From assembly GCA_002706605.1 (NCBI GenBank), contig PALT01000005.1, positions 62,001 to 126,000 of the forward strand: a stretch of 64,000 nt of DNA, read 5' to 3'. The notes beneath the pieces were generated by a model that worked only from the letters and a program-made list of their open reading frames with translations, had not been told where the DNA came from and made no database searches. Below are positions 33,796 to 42,523 of this stretch, piece after piece (positions within the stretch are counted from its first letter, which is position 1; the number at the start of each line of letters is the position of its first letter). Position numbers and translations under genes: made by a program. This stretch comes from Rhodovulum sp. GTDB taxonomy: Bacteria; Pseudomonadota; Alphaproteobacteria; Rhodobacterales; Rhodobacteraceae.

Positions 33796-34340
33796 GCCTC
33801 ATCCCCCGTAAACCGGACCTTGCCGATATAGGGCAGGTTTCGGTTCCTCTGGGCGAAATCGATGCCGTATCCGACCACGAATTCATCGGGGATTTCGAAC
33901 CCGATCCAGTCGGCCTTCATCGGAACCTCGCGTCGCGCGGGCTTGTCCAGCAAGGCGCAAACGGCCAAGCGGCGGGGTTTGCGCCCCCCCAGCATGTGCA
34001 ACACATGGGTCAAGGTATGGCCCGTGTCGACGATGTCCTCGACCACCAGAACATCGCGCCCCTCAATCTTGCCGCGCAGGTCTTTGAGGATACGCACCTC
34101 ACGCGACGACGTGGTGTCGTCGCCATAAGAGGAGGCCTCAAGAAAATCGACCTCAACGGGAAGGTCGATCTCGCGCACCAGATCGGCGATGAACACGAAA
34201 GAGCCGCGCAGCAACCCCACCACGACCAGCTTATCGGTATCCGCAAAATGGGTGGAAATATCACGGGCCAGTGCCTCAATTCGGGCGGCAATGGCCTTGG
34301 CCGAGATCATTTCATCTATCACATATTGTCGCTGGGGCAT
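33792..34340 (-). CDS. hpt: Hypoxanthine phosphoribosyltransferase
   Basis: Hpt salvages hypoxanthine and guanine to IMP and GMP using PRPP. The 182-residue protein has the PRPP-binding loop [18 protein letters not shown] (residues about 97-114) and the N-terminal [19 protein letters not shown]. The C-terminal [26 protein letters not shown] is the metal and base contact region. The ATG at 34340 has AAGG seven bases upstream; an in-frame TTG two codons earlier is less likely. It overlaps the small membrane protein gene by 4 bp. Confidence 0.95.
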   Translation of the reverse strand: MPQRQYVIDEMISAKAIAARIEALARDISTHFADTDKLVVVGLLRGSFVFIADLVREIDLPVEVDFLEASSYGDDTTSSREVRILKDLRGKIEGRDVLVVEDIVDTGHTLTHVLHMLGGRKPRRLAVCALLDKPARREVPMKADWIGFEIPDEFVVGYGIDFAQRNRNLPYIGKVRFTGDEA

Positions 34341-34408
34341 TGGCAAACCTTGAAGTTCTGGTCGGATTGGACGACATGACGCCTACGTCTTAACAAATAT
34401 CCAAGATC

Positions 34409-34864
34409 ATGCCGACCCATTCCGAGACACGCGTTTTGCCCTATACCGCACAGCAGATGTACGATCTGGTGGCGGATGTTGGGTCCTATCCGAAGTTCCT
34501 GCCGTGGACCGCGGCCGCGCGGATACGCTCGCGCACCGACAACGGTCAGGGCGGTGTAGTGATGGAAGCCGATCTGGTGATCTCGTTCAAGGTGTTTCGG
34601 GAACGGTTCGGCAGTCACGTGACCCTGTGGCCCGAGGCGATGAAGATCGACACGCGGTATCTGGACGGTCCGTTCAAGCATATGGTGTCGAACTGGGCGT
34701 TTCGTGATCGTCCCGAGGGCGGGTGCGAGGTCGAGTTCTTTGTCGATTTCGAGTTCAAGAACCGCATCCTGCAAGGGGTCATCGGCGCCGTGTTCGGCGA
34801 GGCGATGCAGCGGGTCGTCAAGGCGTTTGAGGCACGGGCGGCAGATTTGTACGCCCACGCCTGA
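34409..34864 (+). CDS. COQ10/RatA-type START-domain protein (ubiquinone-binding)
   Basis: A 151-residue single START/polyketide-cyclase domain. TRVLPYTAQQMYDLVADVGSYPKFLPWTAAARI (residues about 7-39) and RYLDGPFKHMVSNWAFRDRPEGGCEVEFFVDFEF are the standard COQ10 segments. COQ10 binds ubiquinone and supports respiration. The E. coli relative was named RatA for an effect on ribosome joining, but the respiratory role is the safer reading. It is divergent from hpt. A perfect GC hairpin and copy 2 of the 3' repeat follow its stop. Confidence 0.9.
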   Translation: MPTHSETRVLPYTAQQMYDLVADVGSYPKFLPWTAAARIRSRTDNGQGGVVMEADLVISFKVFRERFGSHVTLWPEAMKIDTRYLDGPFKHMVSNWAFRDRPEGGCEVEFFVDFEFKNRILQGVIGAVFGEAMQRVVKAFEARAADLYAHA

Positions 34865-34893
34865 CCGCCGCGCCCGTGGGGCGCGCCGGATTT

Positions 34894-34915
34894 GAGTATT
34901 TTTGCCAAGATGAAG
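34894..34915 (+). repeat. Dispersed 3'-end repeat, copy 2
   Basis: An exact copy of the GAGTATTTTTGCCAAGATG... motif 30 bp after the COQ10-like stop. It is preceded by the perfect 7-bp hairpin CGCGCCC-GTG-GGGCGCG (34869-34885). Confidence 0.85.
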
Positions 34916-34926
34916 AGGGCGGCCGT

Positions 34927-35400
34927 TCAGGACGGGCGGGTCAGTGCGCGCAGCCAGATCAGCACGAAGAGGGCCGAGAAGAGAGCGTTCCAACTGGCCA
35001 TGGAGAGGCCGAAGAGGGACCAGGCGACTTCATCACAGAGGACCAGTTTCGGGGCGGCCTCAAAGTTCAGAAGATCCGCGCCGGACATGCCCGACAGGCC
35101 GCCGCCCGCCGATGTGCAGGAGGTCGGGCCCTGCCACCAATCGCGTTCAACGCCGGTGTGGTAGATACCGATGCCCGATGTGGTGGCCGCACTAAGGGCG
35201 CCGAGGGCGGCGATGATGCGGGCGGGGAAGGCCGCGCCGATGAGGCCTGCGAGGACCGCCGCGCCGTGGGGCCAGCGTTGCCAGATGCACATGGCGCAGG
35301 GGGCGAGGCCGCCGATGAACTGAAACGCCCAAGCGCCCAGCAGCATGGACAAAGAGCCAGCAGCGGCCAGAAGGATCAGAAAGCGGCGGGTGTCGGTCAT
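34927..35400 (-). CDS. dsbB: Disulfide bond formation protein B (DsbB family)
   Basis: DsbB reoxidises DsbA and passes electrons to quinone. The 157-residue protein has four membrane helices. The first periplasmic cysteine pair is in APCAMCIWQRWP (residues about 34-45), including the quinone-site Arg. The second pair is formed by Cys in GPTSCTSAGG and Cys in LVLCDEV. The ATG overlaps the stop of the upstream DedA-type gene (ATGA), so both are one operon. Confidence 0.92.
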   Translation of the reverse strand: MTDTRRFLILLAAAGSLSMLLGAWAFQFIGGLAPCAMCIWQRWPHGAAVLAGLIGAAFPARIIAALGALSAATTSGIGIYHTGVERDWWQGPTSCTSAGGGLSGMSGADLLNFEAAPKLVLCDEVAWSLFGLSMASWNALFSALFVLIWLRALTRPS

Positions 35401-35975
35401 AGGAATTTCACCAGATAAAAGCCCCCGATGAGGGCGATCAGGAAGAGGGCGAACATCAACCCGAGGCGACGTTCAATAAAGTCGCGGATCGGTGGGCCAA
35501 AGCGTTTCAGGAGTGCTGCGACGATAAAGAATCGTGCGGCGCGGGCGATGATGGACGAGACGATGAACACGGGGATCGACAGGCCGGTGAGGCCCGAGAG
35601 GATCGTGATGACCTTGAACGGAAACGGGGTCAGGCCCGCGAACAGCACCACCCATGCGCCATAGGTTTCGAACCGTGTGGCGAAGTCGTCAAAATAGGCC
35701 TCTTTGCCGTAAAAGGCGAGGACGGGTTGGCCGACCGAGTCAAACAGGAACGCCCCGATCGCGTAGCCCAAAAGCGCGCCAAGGACCGAGGCGACCGTTG
35801 TGATCAACGCGATCAGCCATGCCCGTTTGGGCGCCGCCAGAATCATCGGGATCATCAGGACGTCGGGGGGGATAGGGAAGACCGAGCTTTCGATGAACGA
35901 CACGACCGCGAGGGCCCACAACGCGTTCTTGGACGCGGCCAGAGAGACCGTCCAATCGTATAACCGCCGCAACAT
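35397..35975 (-). CDS. DedA/SNARE-associated family membrane protein (YqaA-like)
   Basis: A 192-residue inner-membrane protein. The motif SFIESSVFPIPPDVLMIPMILAAPKRAW (residues about 26-53) and GYAIGAFLFDSVGQPVL match YqaA/DedA-type proteins, and FAGLTPFPFKVITILSGL matches the conserved second half. DedA proteins help keep membrane potential and move undecaprenyl phosphate or other lipids. It is upstream of dsbB with a 4-bp overlap. Confidence 0.88.
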   Translation of the reverse strand: MLRRLYDWTVSLAASKNALWALAVVSFIESSVFPIPPDVLMIPMILAAPKRAWLIALITTVASVLGALLGYAIGAFLFDSVGQPVLAFYGKEAYFDDFATRFETYGAWVVLFAGLTPFPFKVITILSGLTGLSIPVFIVSSIIARAARFFIVAALLKRFGPPIRDFIERRLGLMFALFLIALIGGFYLVKFL

Positions 35976-36051
35976 CTGCGCCCCTTTTCACGAAACCAAC
36001 CTCTCTATTGCAATGCCTTATGCAAAATTGCGGGTCAAGCGATTGGGGCCA

Positions 36052-36078
36052 TTGACCATCCCCGAGAGGCGATATAAA
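36052..36078 (+). promoter_or_regulatory. Likely promoter of tRNA-Leu
   Basis: TTGACC (36052-36057) and TATAAA (36073-36078) with a 15-base spacer, 13 bp before the mature tRNA 5' end. The spacing is short, so the exact -10 is uncertain. Confidence 0.4.
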
Positions 36079-36091
36079 CGGCACGGGCTGG

Positions 36092-36175
36092 GCCCGAGTG
36101 GCGGAATGGTAGACGCAGGGGATTCAAAATCCCCCGCCGCAAGGCGTGCCGGTTCGAGTCCGGCCTCGGGTACCA
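36092..36175 (+). tRNA. tRNA-Leu (anticodon CAA)
   Basis: A complete tRNA of 84 bases including encoded CCA (36173-36175). The acceptor stem GCCCGAG pairs with CTCGGGT (G-U at the first pair). The anticodon loop is TTCAAAA, so the anticodon is CAA (codon UUG). A variable arm of class II size (CGCCGCAAGGCG region) identifies leucine. The T-loop GGTTCGAGTCC is standard. It is a possible integration site, but no integrase is next to it. Confidence 0.96.
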
Positions 36176-36191
36176 GCGAAAATCACACATG

Positions 36192-36221
36192 ACGAGGCCA
36201 CGCCGCAGGCGGTCGTTTTTT
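36192..36221 (+). terminator. Possible terminator after tRNA-Leu
   Basis: An imperfect GC-rich hairpin (outer pairs ACGA/TCGT, inner CCGC/GCGG) followed by six T at 36216-36221. Confidence 0.5.
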
Positions 36222-36920
36222 GGTTTTGCGACCGTCGATAGGTCGGGTCTGCGATTCATCCTTTCCGTCAAAAGTATGTATCTGACCTATCCCTAAGGTC
36301 CGTTTGATTCGGTTAAAAACCATCTCAAGGTTGCGTAAAATCCGATCAATCATCCGTGGGTCGCGTAAATTTGGTCAGATAAGTGACAAATTTTAACACT
36401 CAAGTTTTTGACACAATTCGAACGGCTTAGGGCCAAATTCCCGATTTCCGACTTTTTCTGATTTGGGGACAAAGATACCGGCCTGCGCTGCGAAAAATCA
36501 CAACGGGCGGTAAATGAAGGTTAATTTCAGGGTCATCGAGCAAGGATCGTCCCCGCTGTGGCGACAATAGGTTGTGCAGGTGCAGCATCTCTCGCCGTCG
36601 GAAATTCGACAAATGTGGTGGAACTGCGGCAAGCCATGCCCCAATCCCGTCAAATTTTCCTTTGATAGCGTACCCCTCCTTTAGTAAATCCTAACTAGCC
36701 CATCTGGGGGGCTTAGATATCGACCTTAGGGTCATCTTCTATCGGACGTGACTGCCACGCGTCCGGCACAAGAGAAAGACGACACGCTTTGCACGGGCAT
36801 CTGCCACTGTCCGTGTTTGGGGTAGCGGGTTGTCTGACGTGTGTGCGTCTCCCGAATGGGCCTGTGTAATGGCCAGTTGGTCCGCCGTGGTGCGCGGAGT
36901 GACATTTGGGGAAAGATACG
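36222..36920. other. 700-bp non-coding region upstream of the RTX-Hint gene
   Basis: More AT-rich than the flanks in its first half, with no open frame that looks like a gene. It contains CGACC/GGTCG repeats near 36229, the inverted repeat AAATTTG/CAAATTT (36367-36393, 13-base spacer) and a TTGACA box at 36408-36413 without a clear -10. It is probably a long regulated promoter and leader for the large secreted protein. Confidence 0.55.
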
Positions 36921-39900
36921 ATGTCCGATTTTCTGCTTGATTGGAGCGCTCTGGGCGCTGACGGCTTGTTCAGCCTGTTCTCGTCCGGTGGTGACAGCCT
37001 TGGGGTGTCGATCTCGACCCCGACCAGCGGCTGTAACACAAGCTTTTTCATCGACGGCAACGGCAATCTGGCCAGCAACGACGTCACGCAGGCGACGACC
37101 ACGATCCTGACCTTTGACGAGGCGGTGAGCGATGTGTCCTTCTCGCTCTATGATGTCGACGCGGCCCACGGTCAGTGGGACGACAAGGTGACCATTCTGG
37201 CCTATGACGCCGATGGCAATCTGGTTCCCGTCGATTTCAGCAACGTCAACACCTCCCTGCAGACCGTGAATGGCAACACGATCGAAGGCACCACCAACGG
37301 GGACACCGACATCAATGGCGCAGGCGACACGGACACCGTCGACGTCAACATTGCAGGCCCGATCGTGCGTCTGGAGATCATCCACGACAACGGCGATAGC
37401 TACCACGAGAGCGGCTATATCAGCGTCAGCGACCTCAGCTTTAACCTGGCCGATGTGATGGGCGACGGCATTGTTGAGGGGTCCGAGGGCAGCGACATCA
37501 TCGACGGCACCTATCTGGGCGATCCCGATGGGGACCTGATCGACGCGCTGGACGCGATCCTGCCTGGTGAGGTTGGCAACGACGACATCGTAACCGCCGG
37601 TGCGGGCAATGACTGGGTCGATGGCGCCGAGGGCAATGACGAGATTTTCGGCGGCACGGATCACGACACTCTGATCGGCGGTGTGGGCGATGACGTTATC
37701 TTTGGTGACAGCAGCGGCCCCGATGGTGACCCCACAGTCCGCGAGAGCTTTAACTGGAGCAAACTGCCGGATCAGGATTACTATGGTCACGGCACCGTAG
37801 ACGATGGCGATAATCTTGAGGGTCTGACCCTGAGCCAGAACACCGGTACCGTCACCGTGACGGTCACCACGCCGGACGATTATGCCTCGGGCCTGACGAC
37901 CGAGTTTGAGACCCAGACGATCAACGTCGCGGGGATCGACGGCGGTGACGAGACTGTCAACAGCCACAGCAGCCTTGAATCCTTTGGCTCGCACGGGAAT
38001 GGCGACGGCACCTATGTCGTTGAATTCTCGGACAGCGTGACCAACGTTGATTTCCGCGTGAACGACATCGACGCCAACCGTGGTCAGGTCACCATTCGTG
38101 CCTATGACGCGGACGGCAACCTGATCCCCGTCACCCTGACGGCGGGCTCGGATCTGATCCTGTCGGACACTGATGCGCAGGCGGGCGATGACACCGCGCT
38201 GGCCACCGGTAATGGCGACAGCGACGACAGCAACAACTCGTTGCTGGTTGAAATCGCGGGTCCCGTGTCGCGGATCGAGATCGACCATGTGAACGCCGGT
38301 ACCGAAAACACGGCGATCTATATTTCCGACATCTTCTTTGACGCAACGATCGCCGGTCCCGGTGATGCGACGGGCAATGACGTTCTGGCCGGTGGTCTGG
38401 GCGCGGATGCCCTGTTCGGTGAAGGCGGCGATGACCTGTTCGTGGTCGAAAACGGCTTTGGCGCGGATACGATCGTGGGTGGCGAAACCGGCGAATACAA
38501 CGGCGACTTCCTTGACGCGCGCAGCATGACCGACGACGCCAATGTCGTCCTCAGCGCGCCGGAAACCGGCACGATCACCTCGGGCGGTGACACGGCTGAG
38601 TTCTCCGAAATCGAGAACATCCTGCTGGGCGCGGGCGATGACACCGTCGCCGGTTCGACGGGTGATGACGTGGTCGCGCTGGGAGCCGGGGACGACATTG
38701 CCGAACTGGGCGATGGCGACGACAGCATCTGGGGCGAGGCGGGGGATGACACCCTGACCGGCGGCGCGGGCGTGAACTATCTGGACGGCGGCGACGGCGA
38801 CGATGTCTTTGTTGGCGGCGAGGGCGCAGACGGCTTTTCGGGCGGTCGCGGTCAGGACAACATCGACTATTCCTCCTCGGATGCGGCGGTGAATGTTCAG
38901 TTGTTTAACGACGGCACCGGCGCCCTGTCGGGTGGTGATGCGGCGAATGACACCGTGTACGGCGGCATCGACGGCGTGATCGGGTCCGAGTTCAACGATA
39001 CCCTCGTCGGTTTTGACGCCAGCAGCACCGACCCCAACGACGCCTTTACCAACGAATTCTTTGGCGAAGGTGGCGATGACTATATCGACGGTGCGGGCGG
39101 TGGTGACCTGCTGGACGGTGGTCTGGGCAACGACACCATTCTGGGTGGCGACGGCGACGACACGATCAGCGCGGGCGTAGATCAACTGGGCGCGCCCGAT
39201 CTGGGCTATCCGGGTCTGTTTGATGCCGACGGCAATCCCACCGACGATCTCGACAGCGTCGATGGCGGTGCGGGCAACGACATAATCTTTACCGGTGATG
39301 ACGCCGACACCATCTTTGGCGGCACGGGCAATGACACCATCGACGGTGGTGTAGACGCCGACGTGATCTCGGGCGGCGATGACAACGACTTTATCGTCGG
39401 TGGTGAAGGTGCCGATGACATCTCGGGCGATGATGGCGATGACACGATTTACGGTGGTCTGAACCCGTCCTTCCCCGATAGCCTGAACATTGTTGATGCT
39501 CTGGACGCGGTTCAGAACAACGGCACCGACACGATTGACGGTGGCGCGGGCAACGACCTGATCTTTGGTCAGGACGACGATGACCTGATCGACGGCGGGA
39601 CCGGCAACGACACGATTGACGGCGGTATCGACGAAGACACGATCTTTGGCGGCACGGGTGCGGATAGCATCATCGGCGGTCAGGGCGATGACCTGATCGA
39701 CGCGGGCTTTGACACCGATGCTGACGTTCTGCGCGGGAATGAGGACGCCGATACCTTTACCGGCGCGACCGCAGGCGACAGCGTGTTCGGCGGCTCGGGC
39801 GGGAACGATTTCGATACGCTGGACCTGCGTGGCACTGTGCCTGCCGGTGGCAGCTATATCCTGACCAACCTGACCACCGACAGCGACGGCAACGGCTTTG

Positions 39901-40562
39901 ACGGGACGGTCCAGTACTTCGACGCCAGCGGCGCGGATGCGGGCACGGTTCAGTTCAACAACATCGAAAACATCATCCCCTGCTTTACGCCCGGAACCAC
40001 CATCGCGACCCCGCGTGGTGAGGTTCTGGTCGAGACCCTGCGCGAAGGTGACAAGGTCATCACCCGCGACAACGGCATTCAGGAAATCCGTTGGGTGGGT
40101 GAGCGGACGCTGGACGGTCGCGAACTGTCCAAGGCACGCCATCTGCGCCCGATCATGATCAAGGCCGGTTCGCTAGGCCAAGGTCTGCCCGAGCGTGACA
40201 TGCTGGTCAGCCCGAACCACCGCGTTCTGGTCTCGAACGACCGCACGGCCCTGTACTTTGAGGAACGCGAAGTTCTGGTTGCCGCGAAACATCTGGTCAA
40301 CAACAGCTCGATTCAGGCGCTGGACACAACCGGCACGACCTACATCCACTTTATGTTCGATCAGCATGAGGTGGTTCTGTCGAACGGGTCCTGGACCGAA
40401 AGCTTCCAGCCGGGTGATTACACGCTCAAAGGCATGGGCAACGCCCAGCGCAACGAGATCTTTGAACTCTTCCCCGAGCTGCAGAGCGATCAGGGTCTGC
40501 AGGATTACACCGCTGCGCGCAAAACGCTGAAGCGGCATGAGGCCAAGATCCTGCAACTGTGA
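36921..40562 (+). CDS. Large RTX calcium-binding repeat protein with C-terminal Hint domain
   Basis: A 1213-residue, very acidic protein probably secreted by a type I system. Two copies of an extra module of about 120 residues (near 60-175 and 360-475) share AYDADGNL[VI]PV and a final [SD]I-F/LSF strand. Arrays of GGxGxDxxx nonapeptides fill most of 225-265 and 485-960 and should bind calcium as beta-rolls. A Hint_2 domain (about 1021-1213) starts at Cys1021 (CFTPGTTIATPRGEVLVE) and has the SPNHRVLVS block. No signal peptide is seen. The ATG at 36921 follows GGGGAAAGATACG. No exporter gene is in the window. Confidence 0.9.
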   Translation: MSDFLLDWSALGADGLFSLFSSGGDSLGVSISTPTSGCNTSFFIDGNGNLASNDVTQATTTILTFDEAVSDVSFSLYDVDAAHGQWDDKVTILAYDADGNLVPVDFSNVNTSLQTVNGNTIEGTTNGDTDINGAGDTDTVDVNIAGPIVRLEIIHDNGDSYHESGYISVSDLSFNLADVMGDGIVEGSEGSDIIDGTYLGDPDGDLIDALDAILPGEVGNDDIVTAGAGNDWVDGAEGNDEIFGGTDHDTLIGGVGDDVIFGDSSGPDGDPTVRESFNWSKLPDQDYYGHGTVDDGDNLEGLTLSQNTGTVTVTVTTPDDYASGLTTEFETQTINVAGIDGGDETVNSHSSLESFGSHGNGDGTYVVEFSDSVTNVDFRVNDIDANRGQVTIRAYDADGNLIPVTLTAGSDLILSDTDAQAGDDTALATGNGDSDDSNNSLLVEIAGPVSRIEIDHVNAGTENTAIYISDIFFDATIAGPGDATGNDVLAGGLGADALFGEGGDDLFVVENGFGADTIVGGETGEYNGDFLDARSMTDDANVVLSAPETGTITSGGDTAEFSEIENILLGAGDDTVAGSTGDDVVALGAGDDIAELGDGDDSIWGEAGDDTLTGGAGVNYLDGGDGDDVFVGGEGADGFSGGRGQDNIDYSSSDAAVNVQLFNDGTGALSGGDAANDTVYGGIDGVIGSEFNDTLVGFDASSTDPNDAFTNEFFGEGGDDYIDGAGGGDLLDGGLGNDTILGGDGDDTISAGVDQLGAPDLGYPGLFDADGNPTDDLDSVDGGAGNDIIFTGDDADTIFGGTGNDTIDGGVDADVISGGDDNDFIVGGEGADDISGDDGDDTIYGGLNPSFPDSLNIVDALDAVQNNGTDTIDGGAGNDLIFGQDDDDLIDGGTGNDTIDGGIDEDTIFGGTGADSIIGGQGDDLIDAGFDTDADVLRGNEDADTFTGATAGDSVFGGSGGNDFDTLDLRGTVPAGGSYILTNLTTDSDGNGFDGTVQYFDASGADAGTVQFNNIENIIPCFTPGTTIATPRGEVLVETLREGDKVITRDNGIQEIRWVGERTLDGRELSKARHLRPIMIKAGSLGQGLPERDMLVSPNHRVLVSNDRTALYFEEREVLVAAKHLVNNSSIQALDTTGTTYIHFMFDQHEVVLSNGSWTESFQPGDYTLKGMGNAQRNEIFELFPELQSDQGLQDYTAARKTLKRHEAKILQL

Positions 40563-40583
40563 TCCGCGTCACAGGATGAATTG

Positions 40584-40615
40584 AAAACGCCGCGTCCGAT
40601 TGGGCGCGGCGTTTT
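40584..40615. terminator. Bidirectional terminator after the RTX-Hint gene
   Basis: A 14-bp stem, AAAACGCCGCGTCC with GGGCGCGGCGTTTT (one wobble), around GATT. It carries T tracts on both strands and lies between the RTX gene and the convergent nucleotidyltransferase gene. Confidence 0.88.
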
Positions 40616-40618
40616 GCG

Positions 40619-41221
40619 TTAGGACGGGGTGTTGGTGCGGGCGCGCCAGTCGTCCCATGCCTCGGGCGTGTCGAGGTCGGTCGTGGCGTGACCCTCGGGT
40701 AGGGGGATCAGGTGCAACCGGTCTTTATGCGTCATGATCACCGGTTTCGCGCCCGTGTCGCCGGTGATGGCGATGAGGTCGGGAAACAGGTCTGCGGGAA
40801 ACACGACGGGATGGCCCTGAACACCGTTCGACGTGGCGCGGATGATGGCGCGCGGGTCGGCGTCAAACGCATCGCGCAGGGCATTCAGGTCATCCGTGGT
40901 GATGTCGGGCATATCGGCCAGAACCACCATCGCGCCGCTATGACCGGCGGGCAGGGCGGCAATCGCTCCGCGCAGGGACATGGCCATGCCATCGGCCGCG
41001 TCGGGGACGGGGATGCGAATGGCGTTCATCCCCTCAATCGCCTCGGCGCGCGCGGGATGATTGGGCGACAGGGCGACATAGGTGGTCAGACCCGTCGCAA
41101 TCGCCCGCCCCAATTGCCGCGCGATCAGGGGCGTGCCATCGATCGTCTCCATCAGCTTATCGCGCCCGCGCATGCGTCGCGCAGACCCCGCCGCCAGAAC
41201 GATGATCGCCAGCCCCGTCAT
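40619..41221 (-). CDS. MobA/MocA-like nucleotidyltransferase
   Basis: A 200-residue NTP-transferase. The N-terminal IIVLAAGSARRMRGRDKLMETIDGTPLIARQ (residues about 6-36) has the GxGxRM-type nucleotide loop and conserved Lys. VVLADMPDITTDDLN carries the metal-binding Asp, and GVQGHPVVFPADLF is typical of the molybdenum-cofactor cytidylyl/guanylyltransferase group. The product could be MCD or MGD cofactor or another NDP-activated compound. It directly follows livM (3-bp gap), an unusual partner. Confidence 0.85.
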   Translation of the reverse strand: MTGLAIIVLAAGSARRMRGRDKLMETIDGTPLIARQLGRAIATGLTTYVALSPNHPARAEAIEGMNAIRIPVPDAADGMAMSLRGAIAALPAGHSGAMVVLADMPDITTDDLNALRDAFDADPRAIIRATSNGVQGHPVVFPADLFPDLIAITGDTGAKPVIMTHKDRLHLIPLPEGHATTDLDTPEAWDDWRARTNTPS

Positions 41222-41224
41222 GGA

Positions 41225-42523
41225 TTACCGTTCGGGGATCAGGCCGCGCGGACTGAACCGCAGCACCAAGAGCAGGATTACCCCCATGCTCAGCAGACGC
41301 ATATAGGCCACGCTGTCGATCAGATGCGCGCGCAGGGGGCTGTCACCGGCCATACCGGCGGTCAGGGTCTCCATCGCCAGCTTGCCCAGCGGTTCGGCCT
41401 GAACCCAAAAGAACCAGATCAGGAACCCGCCCAGAACCGCGCCGAAATTGTTGCCCGATCCACCCACGATCACCATCACCCAAATCAGGAAGGTAAAGCG
41501 CAGCGGCTGATAGGACGTCGGCGTCAATTGCCCGTCCAGCGTGGTCATCATCGCCCCCGCCAACCCGCAGATGGCCGAGCCGATCACGAACACCTGCAAA
41601 TGGCGATAGGTCACGTCCTTGCCCATGGCCGAGGCCGCGACCTCATTGTCACGGATCGCGCGCATCATCCGGCCCCACGGGGATTTCAGCGCCATTTGCG
41701 CCCCCCACAGGATCAGGGCCAGCACGATGCCGAACAGGGCGGAATAGCACAGCTTGACGAACAGGGTCGACGCGGTCACGGGGTCCAGCCCGATCGCCGC
41801 CGCGCGCTCGGCAAAGCCGACCGACTGCTGTAGGTCGATCTCATAAGGCACGGGGCGGGGCAGGCCGATCACGTTCTTGACCCCGCGATTCAACCAGTCC
41901 TCGTTCTTCAGGATCGAGATCACGATCTCCGAAATCCCGAGGGTCGCAATCGCCAGATAATCCGACCTGAGGCCCAGCGCGGTTTTCCCGATTACCCACG
42001 CCGCCGCCGCCGCCAACAGGCCGCCCACGGGCCAGCTCAGCAACACCGGCAGGCCAAGCCCGCCCAGATAGCCGGCGGTGGAGGGATCGACCGCCTCAAT
42101 CGCCTGAACCGCGCTGTCAAACAGGGCGCGGTAGATGAAAAAACCCGCAATGGCATAGGCCGCCATAACGCCTGCGCGCACGCGCCCGACCGGCACCCGC
42201 CGCCACAGCATCACCGCACCCACAATCATCGCCACAGCCAGCAGCAACGCGAAGACCACCTTGGGCCCGCCCGCGTCCCACGCCGCAGGCACCGGCGTGG
42301 CCGAGGTGATGACAACCGCCAAACCGCCCAGCGCGACAAACCCCATGGTGCCCACGTTGAACAACCCCGCAAAGCCCCATTGGATATTCACCCCCACGGC
42401 CATAATCGCGGAAATCATGCCCATGTTCAGGATTTTCAGGGCGGTGTTCCAGCTCTGCAAGAAACCGGTCAGTACGATCAGACCGGCGACAAAGGCAAAC
42501 AGGATCAGGTCACGCGTCTTCAT
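41225..42523 (-). CDS. Branched-chain amino acid-type ABC permease (LivM family)
   Basis: A 432-residue permease, near the size of E. coli LivM, with about ten helices. Family features are GVNIQWGFAGLFNVGTMGFVALGG (residues about 44-67), the EAA-like loop MRAIRDNEVAASAMGKDVTYRHLQVFVIGSAICGLAGAM, and FLIWVMVIVGGSGNNFGAVLGG. An ATGA overlap joins it to livH. The substrate is not certain: Liv-type systems also carry urea, amides and other compounds. Confidence 0.9.
   Translation of the reverse strand: MKTRDLILFAFVAGLIVLTGFLQSWNTALKILNMGMISAIMAVGVNIQWGFAGLFNVGTMGFVALGGLAVVITSATPVPAAWDAGGPKVVFALLLAVAMIVGAVMLWRRVPVGRVRAGVMAAYAIAGFFIYRALFDSAVQAIEAVDPSTAGYLGGLGLPVLLSWPVGGLLAAAAAWVIGKTALGLRSDYLAIATLGISEIVISILKNEDWLNRGVKNVIGLPRPVPYEIDLQQSVGFAERAAAIGLDPVTASTLFVKLCYSALFGIVLALILWGAQMALKSPWGRMMRAIRDNEVAASAMGKDVTYRHLQVFVIGSAICGLAGAMMTTLDGQLTPTSYQPLRFTFLIWVMVIVGGSGNNFGAVLGGFLIWFFWVQAEPLGKLAMETLTAGMAGDSPLRAHLIDSVAYMRLLSMGVILLLVLRFSPRGLIPER

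Noticed and set aside
36092-36175. tRNA-Leu as an active integration site
   Set aside because: No integrase, no repeat of the tRNA 3' end and no mobile genes downstream within the window.
36427-36612. 61-codon minus-strand frame in the RTX upstream region
   Set aside because: No ribosome-binding site, biased composition or membrane/secretion features; not supportable as a gene.
37600-39800. Repeated DNA that could suggest a CRISPR array or satellite
   Set aside because: The repeats are in-frame codons for calcium-binding nonapeptides of varied sequence, not identical repeats with spacers.
36732-40142. A 1136-codon open frame on the minus strand across the RTX gene
   Set aside because: It is exactly antisense to the RTX-Hint frame and arises from the repeated GGC/GAT codons. 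The predicted protein has no domain and a composition typical of a shadow frame.
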